Assembly: GCA_016508695.1 (NCBI GenBank)
Contig: VNKQ01000015.1
Coordinates: forward strand, 620,001 to 684,000
Source: Hyphodiscus hymeniophilus
Lineage: Eukaryota; Ascomycota; Leotiomycetes; Helotiales; Hyphodiscaceae
DNA length: 64,000 nt
Direction of reading: 5' to 3'
Of the stretch, positions 1 through 11,545 are shown piece after piece. Position 1 is the stretch's first letter. Every line of letters starts with the position of its first letter. Below the pieces are notes generated by a model. That model was given only the letters and a program-made list of their open reading frames with translations, did no database searches and was not told where the DNA came from. The position numbers and the translations under genes are program-made.

Positions 1-349
1 TATAATATACACCTCGATTAATATTCTTAGGCTTTTAGTGTATGTCTAGTAAATATGAAGTGCCTAAAGAGTATTTAACGTTGTTCTAAGTACAACCGAT
101 GTTTACCTATTAAAATCAGTGCTCACATAATCTTATATGCATGTTAGCATGATGTATACTCTCTTGGGCCGTTGAAACTCATATTTGATAAGCTGGTAAA
201 TGCAGGCCGCGCGGAGAAGGAGCTAGGTATTTGATCTTTACTAAATTTAAAGTATAAGTGCAGTGTATGCAGGACACTTTTGAATACTTATAAGCAGACA
301 AATTCCTCTTTCATAGGTATTGCATACTCATTTATGCACTATGCACACG
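1..349. other. intergenic, no gene seen
   Basis: This is an AT-rich stretch upstream of the hydrolase gene that starts at 350. I see no conserved coding frame; it presumably holds that gene's promoter and may include the edge of a decayed repeat. Nothing more can be supported. Confidence 0.4.
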
Positions 350-1495
350 ATGAAGGTATTCTGGATCATCGCCGAGATTATTTTGTTTGCTCAGTCATGC
401 GTGTCCCTGCCTTCAAAGAGTCACATGGTGGATGGCAGAGTAAGCTGTACAGAGTTTTTCATCCGTGGCTCTGCCACGGCGCAGAATCGAGCTCTTGTTG
501 TGAACGGCGATTTGAACAACAGCACGTTTGTCAATGAATACTTGAGCAGCACCGAAGGCGCAGTGGCGAAGGCCGCCGGTCTGGTCAACATTACAGCGGC
601 GTACAATATTAGTGCTCGGTATTGTGAACCGATTATAAATGTTGGACATCGACGCGACTCAATTCAATTTTTGGTCCATGGCATAACATACACGAAGGAT
701 TACTGGTCAGGCCTGGGTTTCCCGGGCTATAAGCCAGATCAGTACTCGTGGATCAAGTTTGCCGCTGAGCAAGGGTGGCCGACATTGTCGATTGATCGCC
801 TGGGTGATGGGCTTTCTTCTCACCTCGACCCGGTCAACGTGGAGCAACTCGCTCTCAATGTCGAGATCATAAACCAGATTGCCCTGGATCTCAAGGCGGG
901 CCGTATCATCAACAGCCATACTTCCCGCAGCGTTGTCTACGTCGGGCATTCCTTCGCTTCATTCTTAGGGGCGAGTGTTGCCGCAGCACACCCAGACACT
1001 TTCGACAGTATTGTCCTTACCGGCTTCTCCCTCTCCGCCAACCTGTCTGTTATCATTGTAGAGCCGGCAAGTCAGGTCTCCATCAGATTTGAGAACTTGG
1101 CACCGGGAAATCTCGCCACCCCATCGAAAGCCAGTCGATCAATTTTGTATGGCCAGAATGACACTTTTGATACCAAAGTCCTTGATATCGATTTCAACAC
1201 TCAGGCAACTGTCACAGTCGGCGAACAAGTAAGCGTTTCTGCCGGAGGTTCGCCGGCTGTAGGATTTCATGCGCCAGTCCTTATTTTCACTGGCAGGCAG
1301 GACAAGATCTTTTGTGGCGGGGATTGTGGCCCGTTAAACGGCTCGATTGTGCAACACACGAAAGAACTGTTTCCCGACTCAAGAAACTTCACGGCGTATA
1401 TTGCGGCTGATACTGGCCATGATATCAATCTGCATTATTCGGCACCTAAATCCTATGCGTACATACATAGCTGGTTGGAAGAGATGGGGTTTTAA
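350..1495 (+). CDS. secreted alpha/beta-hydrolase
   Basis: Predicted secreted alpha/beta-hydrolase of 381 aa, intronless; the substrate is unknown. The ATG at 350 was chosen because it opens a clean signal peptide (MKVFWIIAEIILF...CVS); a second in-frame ATG lies at 341, and the longer frame begins only with TTG. Seen directly: an oxyanion-type segment LVHGITYTKDYW, the nucleophile elbow GHSFAS (Ser), an acidic candidate in GRQDKIFCGG and a late histidine in ADTGHDIN, in the order expected of a Ser-Asp-His triad. Several N-glycosylation sequons (NNST, NIT, NLS, NDT) support export. It sits tail-to-tail with the Zn2Cys6 regulator and could belong with the PrpD/MFS group downstream, but this is inference. 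Confidence 0.85.
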   Translation: MKVFWIIAEIILFAQSCVSLPSKSHMVDGRVSCTEFFIRGSATAQNRALVVNGDLNNSTFVNEYLSSTEGAVAKAAGLVNITAAYNISARYCEPIINVGHRRDSIQFLVHGITYTKDYWSGLGFPGYKPDQYSWIKFAAEQGWPTLSIDRLGDGLSSHLDPVNVEQLALNVEIINQIALDLKAGRIINSHTSRSVVYVGHSFASFLGASVAAAHPDTFDSIVLTGFSLSANLSVIIVEPASQVSIRFENLAPGNLATPSKASRSILYGQNDTFDTKVLDIDFNTQATVTVGEQVSVSAGGSPAVGFHAPVLIFTGRQDKIFCGGDCGPLNGSIVQHTKELFPDSRNFTAYIAADTGHDINLHYSAPKSYAYIHSWLEEMGF

Positions 1496-1773
1496 AAAGC
1501 TGAATGTAGATAGTGTTAAAAAAAGAAATTATGATTTTGATGATTAATGAACACAATCATCATGTTATTCTTTGAGTTGATTCGTAAAGAATCGCTCCTG
1601 ATTTGATTTGATTGGTGCCTCGAATTGGAATCAAATCAACCCAAATCATTTCTAACACTGAATGTAGTGTAGAGGGTGAACTGTTCCGAATACATGACTG
1701 CTATGGCTTGAGACTCGGCAAGCAAAGTAATGCAAAGAGAACCATAGTAGAGACATACCTGTCTCTATTTCCC

Positions 1774-3858
1774 CTATAAACTCCATCCATACTCCGGAAA
1801 TGCATTCATGGCGTTGAAAATGCCCTCCTGCGTCCATCGGAAACTGTGATCCCTCTCATCAAGCACAGTTTCGAACAAATCCCACACATCATTGGCGGCA
1901 GTTCCTTCGCCACTAAAATCGGAGACTTCATTGTTATCGGAAGCAACGAGATGCGATATTGGATCCACGGTATTGCCGTTCACTTGGAGCACGGTTGAAG
2001 ATGACCTGCTGAGCTCGACCGGACGATTCACCGAACCACTCTCGATCGTTGCCGTGACCAGGCTTTCAAATGCGTTTTTGACATTGCGCGTGGCGGGCCA
2101 CCGTTCAGCAATAACGTATAAAACAGTGCTGCATGCCCGGATGTCGCTGCTGAACCTACCATCGAATATAGATTTATCCATCGAAAAGCAATATACCATG
2201 ACGAGGCCAGCTACGAAAAGGGCGTGGAGTGCGAGGAGTGAGTAGGAGATGTATTGTTGTTTGTCATGTAGAAGCTTGTATAGTTGACATATCTGACCTG
2301 CAGCGTGTGCACAAAGTCGGAAATCGGGATCCATGGGGGTTAAAGATGGAAGGAAGGGCAGAAGTAGCAGGAGAGTCCCCTTGTAGTACTGTATCATATG
2401 ATATTCAGACATGTTGTATGGTACGGCTTCCCCCTCAGAGGCTGGAGGTATGACGTCCCAAATATGGTCCTTCCAATTTTCTAGTTCTGTCCGTAGTCGG
2501 ATTATTTTATGTGGTTGTATCGTAGAGATGGGCTTGTCAACCCGATATAAAGTGCGATGAATCTTGGATTCGATTCGTTGAATTTGTACAATATGAATAG
2601 CTGGCGACAATGTCGTGATCTGGTAGGGATGAAGAGATGCGTGATCGATAGCAGCGACCAGTTCCATTTCGTTCTCGATCTCATCGGAAACATTTGCTGG
2701 AAGTTCAACATCAATCTCTCGATCCGTTACGCAACAAGGTCGACCCAATGTCCTTGCGACAGATCTTTCAAGCATGTAAACTATCCAGAAAAGGCGCTTC
2801 CGCTGCTGGTCCTCCAAAGCGGGAAGGTGGGACTTTCGATGGAGGCCGCTATCCAGACAGTGTCGCATAACCACGCCAATCATAGACCACAATCCGGGGC
2901 CATTGGGAGACCGTAACTGATAAAGAGCGAGTAGTAGCATGCACTGTAGGTTTGTAATGCTTTGGACATCAAAAACTTGATCAATATCTAAAATTGCTGA
3001 CCCGTAATGAGCCTCCGGCGAGGTATAGTCGGTCTCCCTTGACAGCTGTAGATATCTGGCACCGATAGCATACACCATATGGAGCATAAAGAAATCCAAA
3101 CTATTTTCTGGCGACAACATTTGGGCTTGATTAGAAGCCTGCAGCTCATAACGTCGCTCATTGAGCTGTCGTATCTTTGCCTTGGAAAGAAATGGATGCT
3201 TCGAATGGACTTTCTGAATGTAGGCCAAAATCAGCTTGTCAGCGACCTCGGGAGAGGGCATCGCAGCCTTCGCAAACACAACTCCATCGTCGCCAGTATT
3301 TCGAGGCCCATATGGTGAGGTAGTGCCACGATGCAGAATAGAATGGGTGATTGCAGACTGAATTATCTTGGCCAATGGAGCACCACTCGAGTCTCCCAAA
3401 TAAGCACCACCTTGTGCACTGGAAGACAATGCCACAATACCTGTGCCAGCTTCAAGTATCTGTCCAGTATCTCTATTTTCCGGATGGTCCGGGGTGCTCG
3501 AGAGCTCTACTGTACTTGGTGTCAAGATAGCAGGCGGGCTCGTGTGAATATGCTGTCTCGTCGATCCGGGAGTTGGCTGTAGCTCTGGTTCACGAGATCC
3601 GAGCCTTTGCTCCAGGCGGGCGACTTGCGACTCCAGAGATGCGACATACTCTGGGGGATATATGACGTTGTTGACTCCATACACACAGCTGGCATCTTCC
3701 CCAGCACGCTTACAATTGCCGCAGGATGGAAAATCGTTGTCACATCTTTGTTTCCGCTGCTTGCATCTCTGACATGCAATAGCACTTCTTGCTCGTTTGG
3801 CGGGTGGTTGATCGGTGTCGTCGGCAGTGCCGCGAGTGTGGGCATTTGCTCCAACCAT
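1774..3858 (-). CDS. Zn2Cys6 transcription factor with fungal_trans domain
   Basis: Nuclear binuclear-zinc-cluster regulator, 694 aa, single exon. The six cysteines are at residues 29, 32, 39, 46, 49 and 58 (C-x2-C-x6-C-x6-C-x2-C-x8-C). They are followed by a heptad-like stretch (YPPEYVASLESQVARLEQRL) that probably mediates dimerisation. The middle region carries the fungal-specific TF domain, with the signature around SGLHRKSHLPALEDQQRKRLF. The chosen start is the ATG 28 codons before the first zinc cysteine. The frame stays open up to an ATG at 4044, which would add 62 residues that look like 5' UTR. The PrpD gene lies upstream on the same strand and an MFS carrier beyond it, so this may be their local regulator (inference). 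Confidence 0.88.
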   Translation of the reverse strand: MVGANAHTRGTADDTDQPPAKRARSAIACQRCKQRKQRCDNDFPSCGNCKRAGEDASCVYGVNNVIYPPEYVASLESQVARLEQRLGSREPELQPTPGSTRQHIHTSPPAILTPSTVELSSTPDHPENRDTGQILEAGTGIVALSSSAQGGAYLGDSSGAPLAKIIQSAITHSILHRGTTSPYGPRNTGDDGVVFAKAAMPSPEVADKLILAYIQKVHSKHPFLSKAKIRQLNERRYELQASNQAQMLSPENSLDFFMLHMVYAIGARYLQLSRETDYTSPEAHYGSAILDIDQVFDVQSITNLQCMLLLALYQLRSPNGPGLWSMIGVVMRHCLDSGLHRKSHLPALEDQQRKRLFWIVYMLERSVARTLGRPCCVTDREIDVELPANVSDEIENEMELVAAIDHASLHPYQITTLSPAIHIVQIQRIESKIHRTLYRVDKPISTIQPHKIIRLRTELENWKDHIWDVIPPASEGEAVPYNMSEYHMIQYYKGTLLLLLPFLPSLTPMDPDFRLCAHAAGQICQLYKLLHDKQQYISYSLLALHALFVAGLVMVYCFSMDKSIFDGRFSSDIRACSTVLYVIAERWPATRNVKNAFESLVTATIESGSVNRPVELSRSSSTVLQVNGNTVDPISHLVASDNNEVSDFSGEGTAANDVWDLFETVLDERDHSFRWTQEGIFNAMNAFPEYGWSL

Positions 3859-4271
3859 ACCCGAAGTCTCAAGTACGACAACTTCTGACTGCAACAACCG
3901 GGGTCGGGAATGGCGATGCAGGTGAAAGGGATGATCTGGCCGTATTGCATGGATTAGTATTGCTTCCGCGATATTGAAGAAAAGTTGTCGGAAGTAGCGG
4001 TGGCGATTCTTTGGTCGGCTCTCCCGAGCCCCACTGCCCCTCATCGCGATAACTCCGAAACTTAAGTACTCAAGGGGAATACCTAGGAGGCCCAGATGTG
4101 GACCTTAATCCCCTATGACCCGAAACATGGAAGGTGGTGTTTTCTAATGAAATCATGCTGTACATTGATGTCAATTCAAAATTAGAACTGAAGCCTGTTT
4201 AGGTAGTGGTGAAATAGTCTCATCATATCCCACTATTCTATCCTATACATGTACCTTTCTATATGAGAATC

Positions 4272-5867
4272 TCAGAGCAGTTTCGTTATTTCCTTTATAT
4301 CTGTGGCCTTTTCAATATTCCACAACGCTTTGCTCGCCTCCTCACATCCTTCTTTCAGGATCGAAGTGCACTGATCTTTGAATTTCTCCTCTAGCATCAC
4401 GTCTGTCAGCGGTACCTCCACACTCCCTACAGCATGCTGCACATGCTTCTTGAGAACTGTTCCATCATACATGGTTAAAATGATCTCGGCTTCATCTGCG
4501 CCGAATGACTTGTCCGCAGTAGCATTGACCTGATGATATTTAAAGTCAGCAATACTCCCGCCAAGAATAATATGAGAAGTTAAGGTTTCCAAGGAAAAAG
4601 ACGTCGAAGTAAACTTCTCCGCATCATGCTTGCAGACTATTCCTAGCCGTTGTGAAGAAAGCAAGAGAATTTGATGTACCTTGTCTCGAATCGTGATAGT
4701 ACCTTTGTCCTGTACAACTTGATCCTCGTACTGACTAGGCGCCCCCTTTCCATATATCAACCCAATTGCTGCACCGTGGTAAACACTAAATTTGCCCTCC
4801 AGGCCATCCTTTGGTGTACGCTTTCCCGTCAATTCCAAAACCAATGGGTGAACCGTCAACTCAACAGAATCGATATTCTTGACATCTAACGATTTTGACG
4901 CCATGTCCTTGTGTAGTTGTACGCAGCCGTCAATGATGGGATGGATCACGATCCCACATGGAAATGGCTTGAAACTGTTCCTTAGAATTTCCCACCTTCC
5001 AGCTTTCTTTTCTGTCGGTAGACCTAATCCTTGAGTATCTGGTTCAAGCCCAAGCCACTTTCCCATACTCTCATCCAGTCCTGGTTTTGTCACACCAACG
5101 ACGTTTGCCCAGCCACGCTTTGCCTCTAGCGCCCGCTCGCTGCTCGTATAGCCAGCCTGAGCAAGTATGGCAGCCATCAATCCGTTCTGCGCAGCACGGC
5201 CGGGGTGGAAGGATTTCGTATGCGATCCGAACATTTCCCTAAGTCCCACGACCTGAGTGGCTGCAATGCCAATAGCATGCGCTGTCTGCGTAGTTGAAAG
5301 AGAAAGAAGCTTTGAGACTGCGACAGCAGCACCGATTGAGCCCGTGGTAGATGTGATGTGCCATCCGACATCATAGTGTTCCGGCCATACTGCCAGGCCG
5401 ACTTTGCACTCTGCTTCAATTCCGGCTGTGAGTGCAAGAAGAAACTCGGGACCAGAGAAACCGCCCTTCCACTCAGCAACAGCCAACAGTGCACTGGCAA
5501 CCGGGCCGGTAGGATGAATGATGGTATCTAAATGAGTATCGTCGTAGTCGTGAACATGCGATGCTATGCCATTGAGCAAAGCAGCATGCTGTGCGTCGAT
5601 CAGAACCTTTCCTTTATGACCAAGGAGAGAAGCGGTTGAAACTCCGAAAAAGGGTTTCAGAGCAACATGCTGAACATTGCATTAGATGTCTTCTGACTTC
5701 GGAGAATTGGGACTTCTTACAGCAATATTTGTAGCTGGATGGTTGCTACCACCAACAGCACATCCCGCCCAATTGTAAAAACTGCGAACAGCAGCGGCAA
5801 CCACATCTTGAGGAAGATCGGAATATTTTAGGGCGTTTACCCAGGAAGCAAGATGAAGGGTAGCCAT
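4272..5867 (-). CDS. MmgE/PrpD-family protein (cis-aconitate decarboxylase / 2-methylcitrate dehydratase-like)
   Basis: Two exons, 5867-5721 and 5669-4272, joined across a 51-bp GT-AG intron; 514 aa. The join restores the reading NHPATNIA|HVALKPFFGV. The protein matches the MmgE/PrpD fold: N-terminal helical domain, the motif VHDYDDTHLDTIIHPTGPVA (about residues 85-105) that carries family catalytic acid and histidine residues, then a Gly/Ala-rich helical core (GIAATQVVGLREMFGSHTKS) and a lid domain. Family members include PrpD, ACOD1/CadA-type decarboxylases and uncharacterised fungal relatives; the exact substrate cannot be read here. No signal or clear mitochondrial peptide is visible. The gene is divergent from an MFS carrier (767 bp between starts) and downstream of the Zn2Cys6 gene. 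Confidence 0.87.
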
Positions 5868-6634
5868 TTTCAAGCGTCCGCAAAGTGTGGCGGAAATTGC
5901 AATGTTGATGAGGGGGCGCTGGATAAAAGAGATGTTCTGAACAATTTCACTCAAAAACTTTATTTAACAAAAAGATGCACGCGACAGGAAGACGCGACCA
6001 TTTCATTCACCGACAACCTCGGTGGGGCATTGTGATCGAGGAAGTATGTGTAGGATATCCCGACGGCATTGGAATCGGCAAATCCGATAGAAAGTACTGT
6101 ACCGTCCCAATGACCAACCTGCTGGATTGAAATAAAGTACTCCCTGTCCAGTAGAGTAATCATAGATCCACAAACACATGGAAGTAGACTTCCCCTTTTA
6201 CGTTACGCTCATTCGCAAGAATCTTCCGAGTCCATTCTTTCAAGCAATTGCCTGTCTCTACTTCTATTGCGGAAGCACACTTCCACAAGCCAGGTCAAGC
6301 CTGGGGATCCACTACGGAATGAAAGCTCTGCGTCAAATCTTCGGTTCTGACGGATGGAACTCCTAGAATGCACTACGTACAATCTGTCACTCGTGGGGAT
6401 AAGAGAAGGGGTTCTGGGGTTCTGGGGTCTCCAACAATTAATTCGGTGCCATCACTTCGTCCAATAGTCCTGCTGTTTCGGGATTTCCGATCCGTATTAT
6501 GAATGAAGATCATATAAATGACTTCACTGCCGCACAACAACCAGGACCGAGAACGAGCCCTCGCAGTGTTGAACTCATAGTTTAGAGTACACTTCTTTTT
6601 TTCTTCAGCCCCTTTTTCATTCATCAACTTCACC
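5868..6634. promoter_or_regulatory. divergent intergenic region between PrpD-like and MFS genes
   Basis: These 767 bp separate the start codons of two divergently transcribed genes and should hold both promoters. The frames within it are short and unconserved. No operator was identified with confidence. Confidence 0.4.
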
Positions 6635-8338
6635 ATGGCTCGTTTTTTCGGACTGCGCGGTGACGCACTGGGCAGAGCAATGATCTGGGCTGTAATCATG
6701 CCTGCTTACATCTTGTGAGTCGGGATTCGTGCAGAAGCTTCTATTTACAGAGCACAATTGACTGTCATACAGATTTGGTTACAACAATGCCGTTTGCGGC
6801 GGTTTACTCAACCTGCCTGCCTGGATCGAGACGTTCCCTCGAATAAATACTGCCACGACCACCGGAGCCGAGAAGACCAACAACTCCAGAGTTCAGGCAT
6901 GTTTGATAGACTTGCAACTTATATACAACAGCTAACTCGCTCTGTAGGGAACAGTGGTTGCCATGTATACGTTGGGCTGTTTCTTTGGGGCTTTGAATTG
7001 TATCTGGCTCGGGGACAGACTGGGGAGGAAGCGGACAATCATGCTCGGTGCATTTATCAACATCATTGGAGCCATCATCCAATCTACCTCATTCTCTTTG
7101 GCCCAACTGATCATCGGCCGGCTCGTGTCCGGACTTGGGTTCGGAGCCTTGACAGCGACAGCCCCCAACTGGCAATCAGAATGCTCAAGGGCAAAGCATC
7201 GAGGATCCACCGTACTTCTTGAAGGCCTGTTCATTAGCATGGGTCTCGCAATAGCGGCATGGACTACCTTTGGTATGTCACATGCGACAGGAAGCAAAAC
7301 CTTTAGATTTCCAATGGCGCTGTCGGCGTTGTGGTCAATCATTGTGATCGCCATGGTGCCCAACATGCCCGAATCGCCTCGTTGGTTGATAAAACACGAC
7401 CGCCTGGCTGAGGCCAGGACCGTCCTTGCCGCACTCTCCGATGTCCCCGAAGATGATCAGCAAATCAACATTGATGTCTCCGAAATCGAAGAGTCGCTAC
7501 TCATCACCGGCAAAGGAAAGTTCAAAGATATCTTCCGTCCAAGCGAGCAACGACTTTTCCACCGAGCTTGCCTTGCTGCAGCCGGACAGATGTTTCAGCA
7601 AATGTGTGGCATCAATGCACTGGCGTTCTATCAGAATACAATCTTCGAACAAGATCTTGGCCTGTCGACTGAGATAGCAAGAATTCTCGGTGCATGCGTC
7701 TTCACTTTCCAAATGTTGTGCTCGCCGATTGGGGTACTCACAGTCGATCGACTGGGAAGAAGGAAATTGATGATGTTCGCCGCCTTTGGAATGGGGACTT
7801 GCATGGCGATCATCGCGGGAACTTCGTCGCAGAGTCAAAGCACTTCTTGTGTGGTTGTCGCGGCAGTATTCATCTTCATGTTCTCATTCTTCTTCCCAAC
7901 GGGGTTCCTCGGCTTGACATTCCTCTACGCAGCAGAGGTCTCGCCTTTAAGTGTGCGAGTTCCGATCACCTCTCTCTCTACTGGAAGCGCCTGGCTATTC
8001 AACTTTCTTGTTGCCGAGATCACACCGGTGGGGTTTGCTACCCTGGGATACAAGTATTATATCATTTATGCTTGCATCAACTTCTTCTTGATCTTGCCAG
8101 GTAAGTCGTCCAGGCAACATTATAGATGGCACTGCTGACTTCTATAGGCGTATATTTCTTTTTCCCGGAAACCGCTGGTCGCCATTTAGAGGAAGTCGAT
8201 CAGATATTTTTGGATAGTAAGAACATCTTTCAGGCTGTGAAGGTAGCCCGGAGCATGCCGAAGAGGGAGGAGTCAAATGAAATAGCAGGAGAGAAGGTAG
8301 CCGAGGTAGTAGATCAAGTCGAAGGCAGTGACAAGTAA
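6635..8338 (+). CDS. MFS sugar-porter family transporter
   Basis: Plasma-membrane sugar-porter-type carrier of 515 aa. Four exons: 6635-6714, 6773-6896, 6948-8100 and 8148-8338. Intron 2 (6897-6947) starts with GC instead of GT, but the junction RVQ|GTVVAMYTLGCFF is exactly what the family shows. Family signatures seen: GDRLGRKRT (loop 2-3), PESPRWL (end of TM6), the TM7 segment MFQQMCGINALAFY, DRLGRRK (loop 8-9) and PETAGRHLEEVD after TM12. The substrate may be a hexose, other polyol or small organic molecule; specificity cannot be read. Divergent from the PrpD-like gene, so it may move that enzyme's substrate or product (inference). Confidence 0.9.
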
Positions 8339-9524
8339 GTATTGAGAACCTATTAGTAATGACTCCATAGATATAGATGGAAGAGAATTTGAGAAAAGTT
8401 CCAAACTTTTTAGACATAATTCAACTTTCTTAAGCTCCTCGATTACTTCTCAAGTTCTCCGTATGTATCGCAGCAACAGAAGAGAAGTCCATTCTCGCAA
8501 CGCCGCAACCAAGTAGGTAGAATGGTTTTATTTTTGTTTTCCAATTGAACAACCAATCAATGTCTAACAGCTAGGATTTTGTTGCTCGCCCGGAGAAAGA
8601 TAGAGTACACAGAACTCCAGTGTACAAATGTTGGACTTCAATGCTTTTAGCAAGGTAATTAGAGGCGTACCTGCCTAAATTGTTATTTAGACGAGTGTAA
8701 TGGAGTAAGGGAACTTATGGCAAGAATGCACCTGCCATGTATAACCGAAGCTTTCTGTGAGAACCTTTCGTCTTTATACTTCATACCACCTGATTATTAG
8801 TCTACCTTTATTCTCTATCAGCGGTACGGGTAGCGGTGTGTCGGCAAAAATGCGGCCGTGCTACCAGAACTTCTCTACATATAGTTCTTGATAGAAGAAA
8901 GAGATCTGTGGGCATCGGGGGCTTTAGTGTACGTGGGCAAAAAAGAAACAAGAGAAATTCTAGAAGTTGTTTGTTAGCAATTTTCCAACGAAACATACAG
9001 TCACATCACGAGGGAAATATGATAGTTGCTCAAATATTTATGTTTGTAATAATAACTAAGAATGGGTGACCATTCAGAGTTGGCCGGTCGGCCTATGGTT
9101 TCTCATCAGGGTTTATCAGATTGAAACACGGACATATGCATAGGTGTATCATCATGGCAATTTTTTTTTTGGTTTTGGTGAAGAGAAGGATGAAGCTTAC
9201 CTGCCAGTCTGTTTCATCGTCAGTCTGACATCATGGATGGAGTCAGGAGTATTGATCACTAGATTATCGACCCGGAACATCATTTTTCCGTTCTGATTTC
9301 TCTTTAGGTACTTATACTAACAACACCTCGAGCACAGAAACGTATAGGCACACTGAAGTTCATCAGCCGAAGGTAGCCGTGCGGTCGGAGCTCAGATCAT
9401 AGAGTATTGTACAGCCTTTGACCAAAGCAAATGCCAGCCATACTGTAGGCTGGAGATTATTATTTTCGGGCACAATAAAGATCCCAGAGGTATGTTCATA
9501 ATGAAGAGCTTGCGGGATGGAATA
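8339..9524. other. gene-free interval
   Basis: This is 1.2 kb without a convincing gene. The short frames on both strands lack conserved motifs. It contains a T-run near 9161 and presumably the MFS terminator region. It may be decayed sequence continuous with the HET ruin next to it. Confidence 0.4.
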
Positions 9525-10318
9525 TTACTCTTTTGAGCTTCGCCTTCGACTTACCAGGACTCGTGCTCGCTGTTGAGGGTTGCCCATCTCAAACACTCCA
9601 TGGCTCCCACCTGCAAGACGCCCAGATTTCAGAAGATGATAAACGCTCATTGAAGCCGAACACAGCGCGGACTTGTACCCCAGCACAAACTTTTGTATGA
9701 TCCAACGCACCCGAAAACCATGAACAGCGCATAATTTTCGAGCTTCCTTTGTTCAGTGCCACGAGCGAGTCGGCGTTACGCGTTTCAGGAGCCCAACCAC
9801 TCATAAATTCTTGATTCCCGTGCTTCTGTCGAGCTTGCTCTGACCAGCCTGCTGTACGTATCACCACCCCCAGCCATACAATCAACCTCCTCAGACGAAT
9901 GTATCACACAACAAGACCACTCAAACACCAATATTTTTGTCCTTGGAAATCCGTTTAGATGTCATCTCGCACGTCAAGTTTGCGAAGTTCTTGTATAGCA
10001 GCTTCGACGTAAGACTTGACCCGATGACCCTTGGATAAAGATCTCCCGATCAGTGAGCTCAGTACCCCAAGCGTACGACGGCGCTTCATATCTCGGGGCT
10101 TGGGCTGAGGGGATGTTGACGAAACGTCCCAAACTCCACAACATCTCATGCACCGAGCACTTCCTGCGACATGTACCGCGCGAAGAATTCATACGGCGGT
10201 TATTAATGTTGACAAAGACCAAGATTCGCCGCCAGATCTTCAAATTGGATACCGATCCCTGCGCTCTCATAATGTGCCATTCCAAACGCAACGAGCAGTA
10301 CATCATCGATATGCCCAT
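9525..10318 (-). pseudogene. degenerate HET-domain gene remnant
   Basis: Pieces of a heterokaryon-incompatibility (HET) domain survive in three frames. From the 5' side: SAQAPRYEAPSYAWGTELTD (near 10130-10070) matches the first HET block (YEALSYxWG). A frame change near 10040 leads to SYVEAAIQELRKLD (near 10010-9970), the block that follows the strands. After an in-frame stop at 9955 comes LRRLIVWLG (near 9900-9874), the RVIVWLG block. IMRCSWFSGALDHTKVCAG further on resembles the WFxRVWVIQE block. The DAICINQ block is missing, as are start and C-terminal regions. Frame shifts, stops and deletion together argue for a true relic, not a sequencing error. Confidence 0.65.
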
Positions 10319-11545
10319 GGTGATTTTGAATTTGATCTTTCCAACTCAGAGGTGTGACGTAGGATAATTATGTCTGACTCCCAGCTTCATCTTCTTCGAC
10401 TGTGAGGGTACGTAGCTTCTTTCCTGTACCAACACCTCCCCAACCAGAGGTCCAAAAAGACTGTATTGTAATTTCAAAGATCCAGGAGGAAGTATTTCCT
10501 ATATGACGCAGTGACAGAGCCTACTTCTAAATCATCCGCAGGAAGGTGAGTATAGAACGGAGATCGCAAGACTTGCTGAAGGCTTCAGTTCCTCCCTCTA
10601 AATCCTAAATACACTCGGAGGATATTGAGCTTGATCACTGGGTTGGAATGACTTGAAATGCGAAGAGTCATATGACTGCTGCTGGTCCTGACTCTGGAGT
10701 TCGAAGACGGTAAAGTGAAAATGTTTATTGGGCCAGCAAGATAAGCAAATGCTTTTCGGCGTCTCTGCCCTCTGAGCTGAGCAGCATTGCATGGAGCTGC
10801 AATCAAAGACCACTAGCCGAGACTTGAGCTGATTAGAGGAAGCATACCATCATGCAGCGACTGTGCAAACGATACCTTTCTACGAACAAATCTGGTGTAG
10901 AGGTTTCCCCCCACCCAGATATGCGGTGGGCATCGCCCAGGCCTCGTAAAATGCATGGACTATTGATCAACATGATATTGACCTGAATTGGCCTCAGACC
11001 ATGCTAAGTCTTGCTCCTTCATAAGAGGGATTTAGCAGTACAGTATGAGGGGCTCACCAGGGGTTGTTGGGTTGCATGATGGGATGGCGGGGTAATGTCC
11101 TCTCGGTCCAGCTTTTTCACATGCAATCCAAAGCTTCCCTGTTGTGGCTGCATCGCGGTTCGGGCATGCGCCTTCTTCCGGAACGATCTCCATAACTTTA
11201 ATTCATACCCTGCTGGTCGATGCGGAATAGTGCATGATCTGTGCATCCCACTGCTGTTAGTAGTGCTGGATCAGTGCCCAGTGCTTGAGATGAGACAAGA
11301 GAGGTTCCAACACAGTGTCAGGTTCGACTCTTCTAGCGCGGTCTGTGTTTGAACCGGCAGTGCAGGCTGCTTGTAAAGTTTCGAGTATTTTGCGATTGTG
11401 ATGAAAAGACTCAAAGACAGCCTTGACTTCACTCACGCGATGGCATATTAGTCAAAATTGATGGCCCGGAAATCCTACCTACGCTTATCACTGATCAGAG
11501 ACGTGAAATGTAATACATTCGCAATATAGAGCATACAGAGTATTG
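10319..11545. other. gene-free interval
   Basis: No supportable gene. Short frames occur on both strands (for example 10585-10813 minus and 11095-11352 plus) but show no domain or conserved motif. It may include upstream debris of the HET remnant. Confidence 0.35.

Noticed and set aside
3859..4044. 62-residue N-terminal extension of the first Zn2Cys6 protein
   Set aside because: In frame from an ATG, but the residues look like translated leader and lie outside the usual start of such proteins; kept only as an alternative.
11300..11350. GGTTCGACTC resembling a tRNA B box
   Set aside because: No matching A box, acceptor stem or anticodon arm could be drawn around it.
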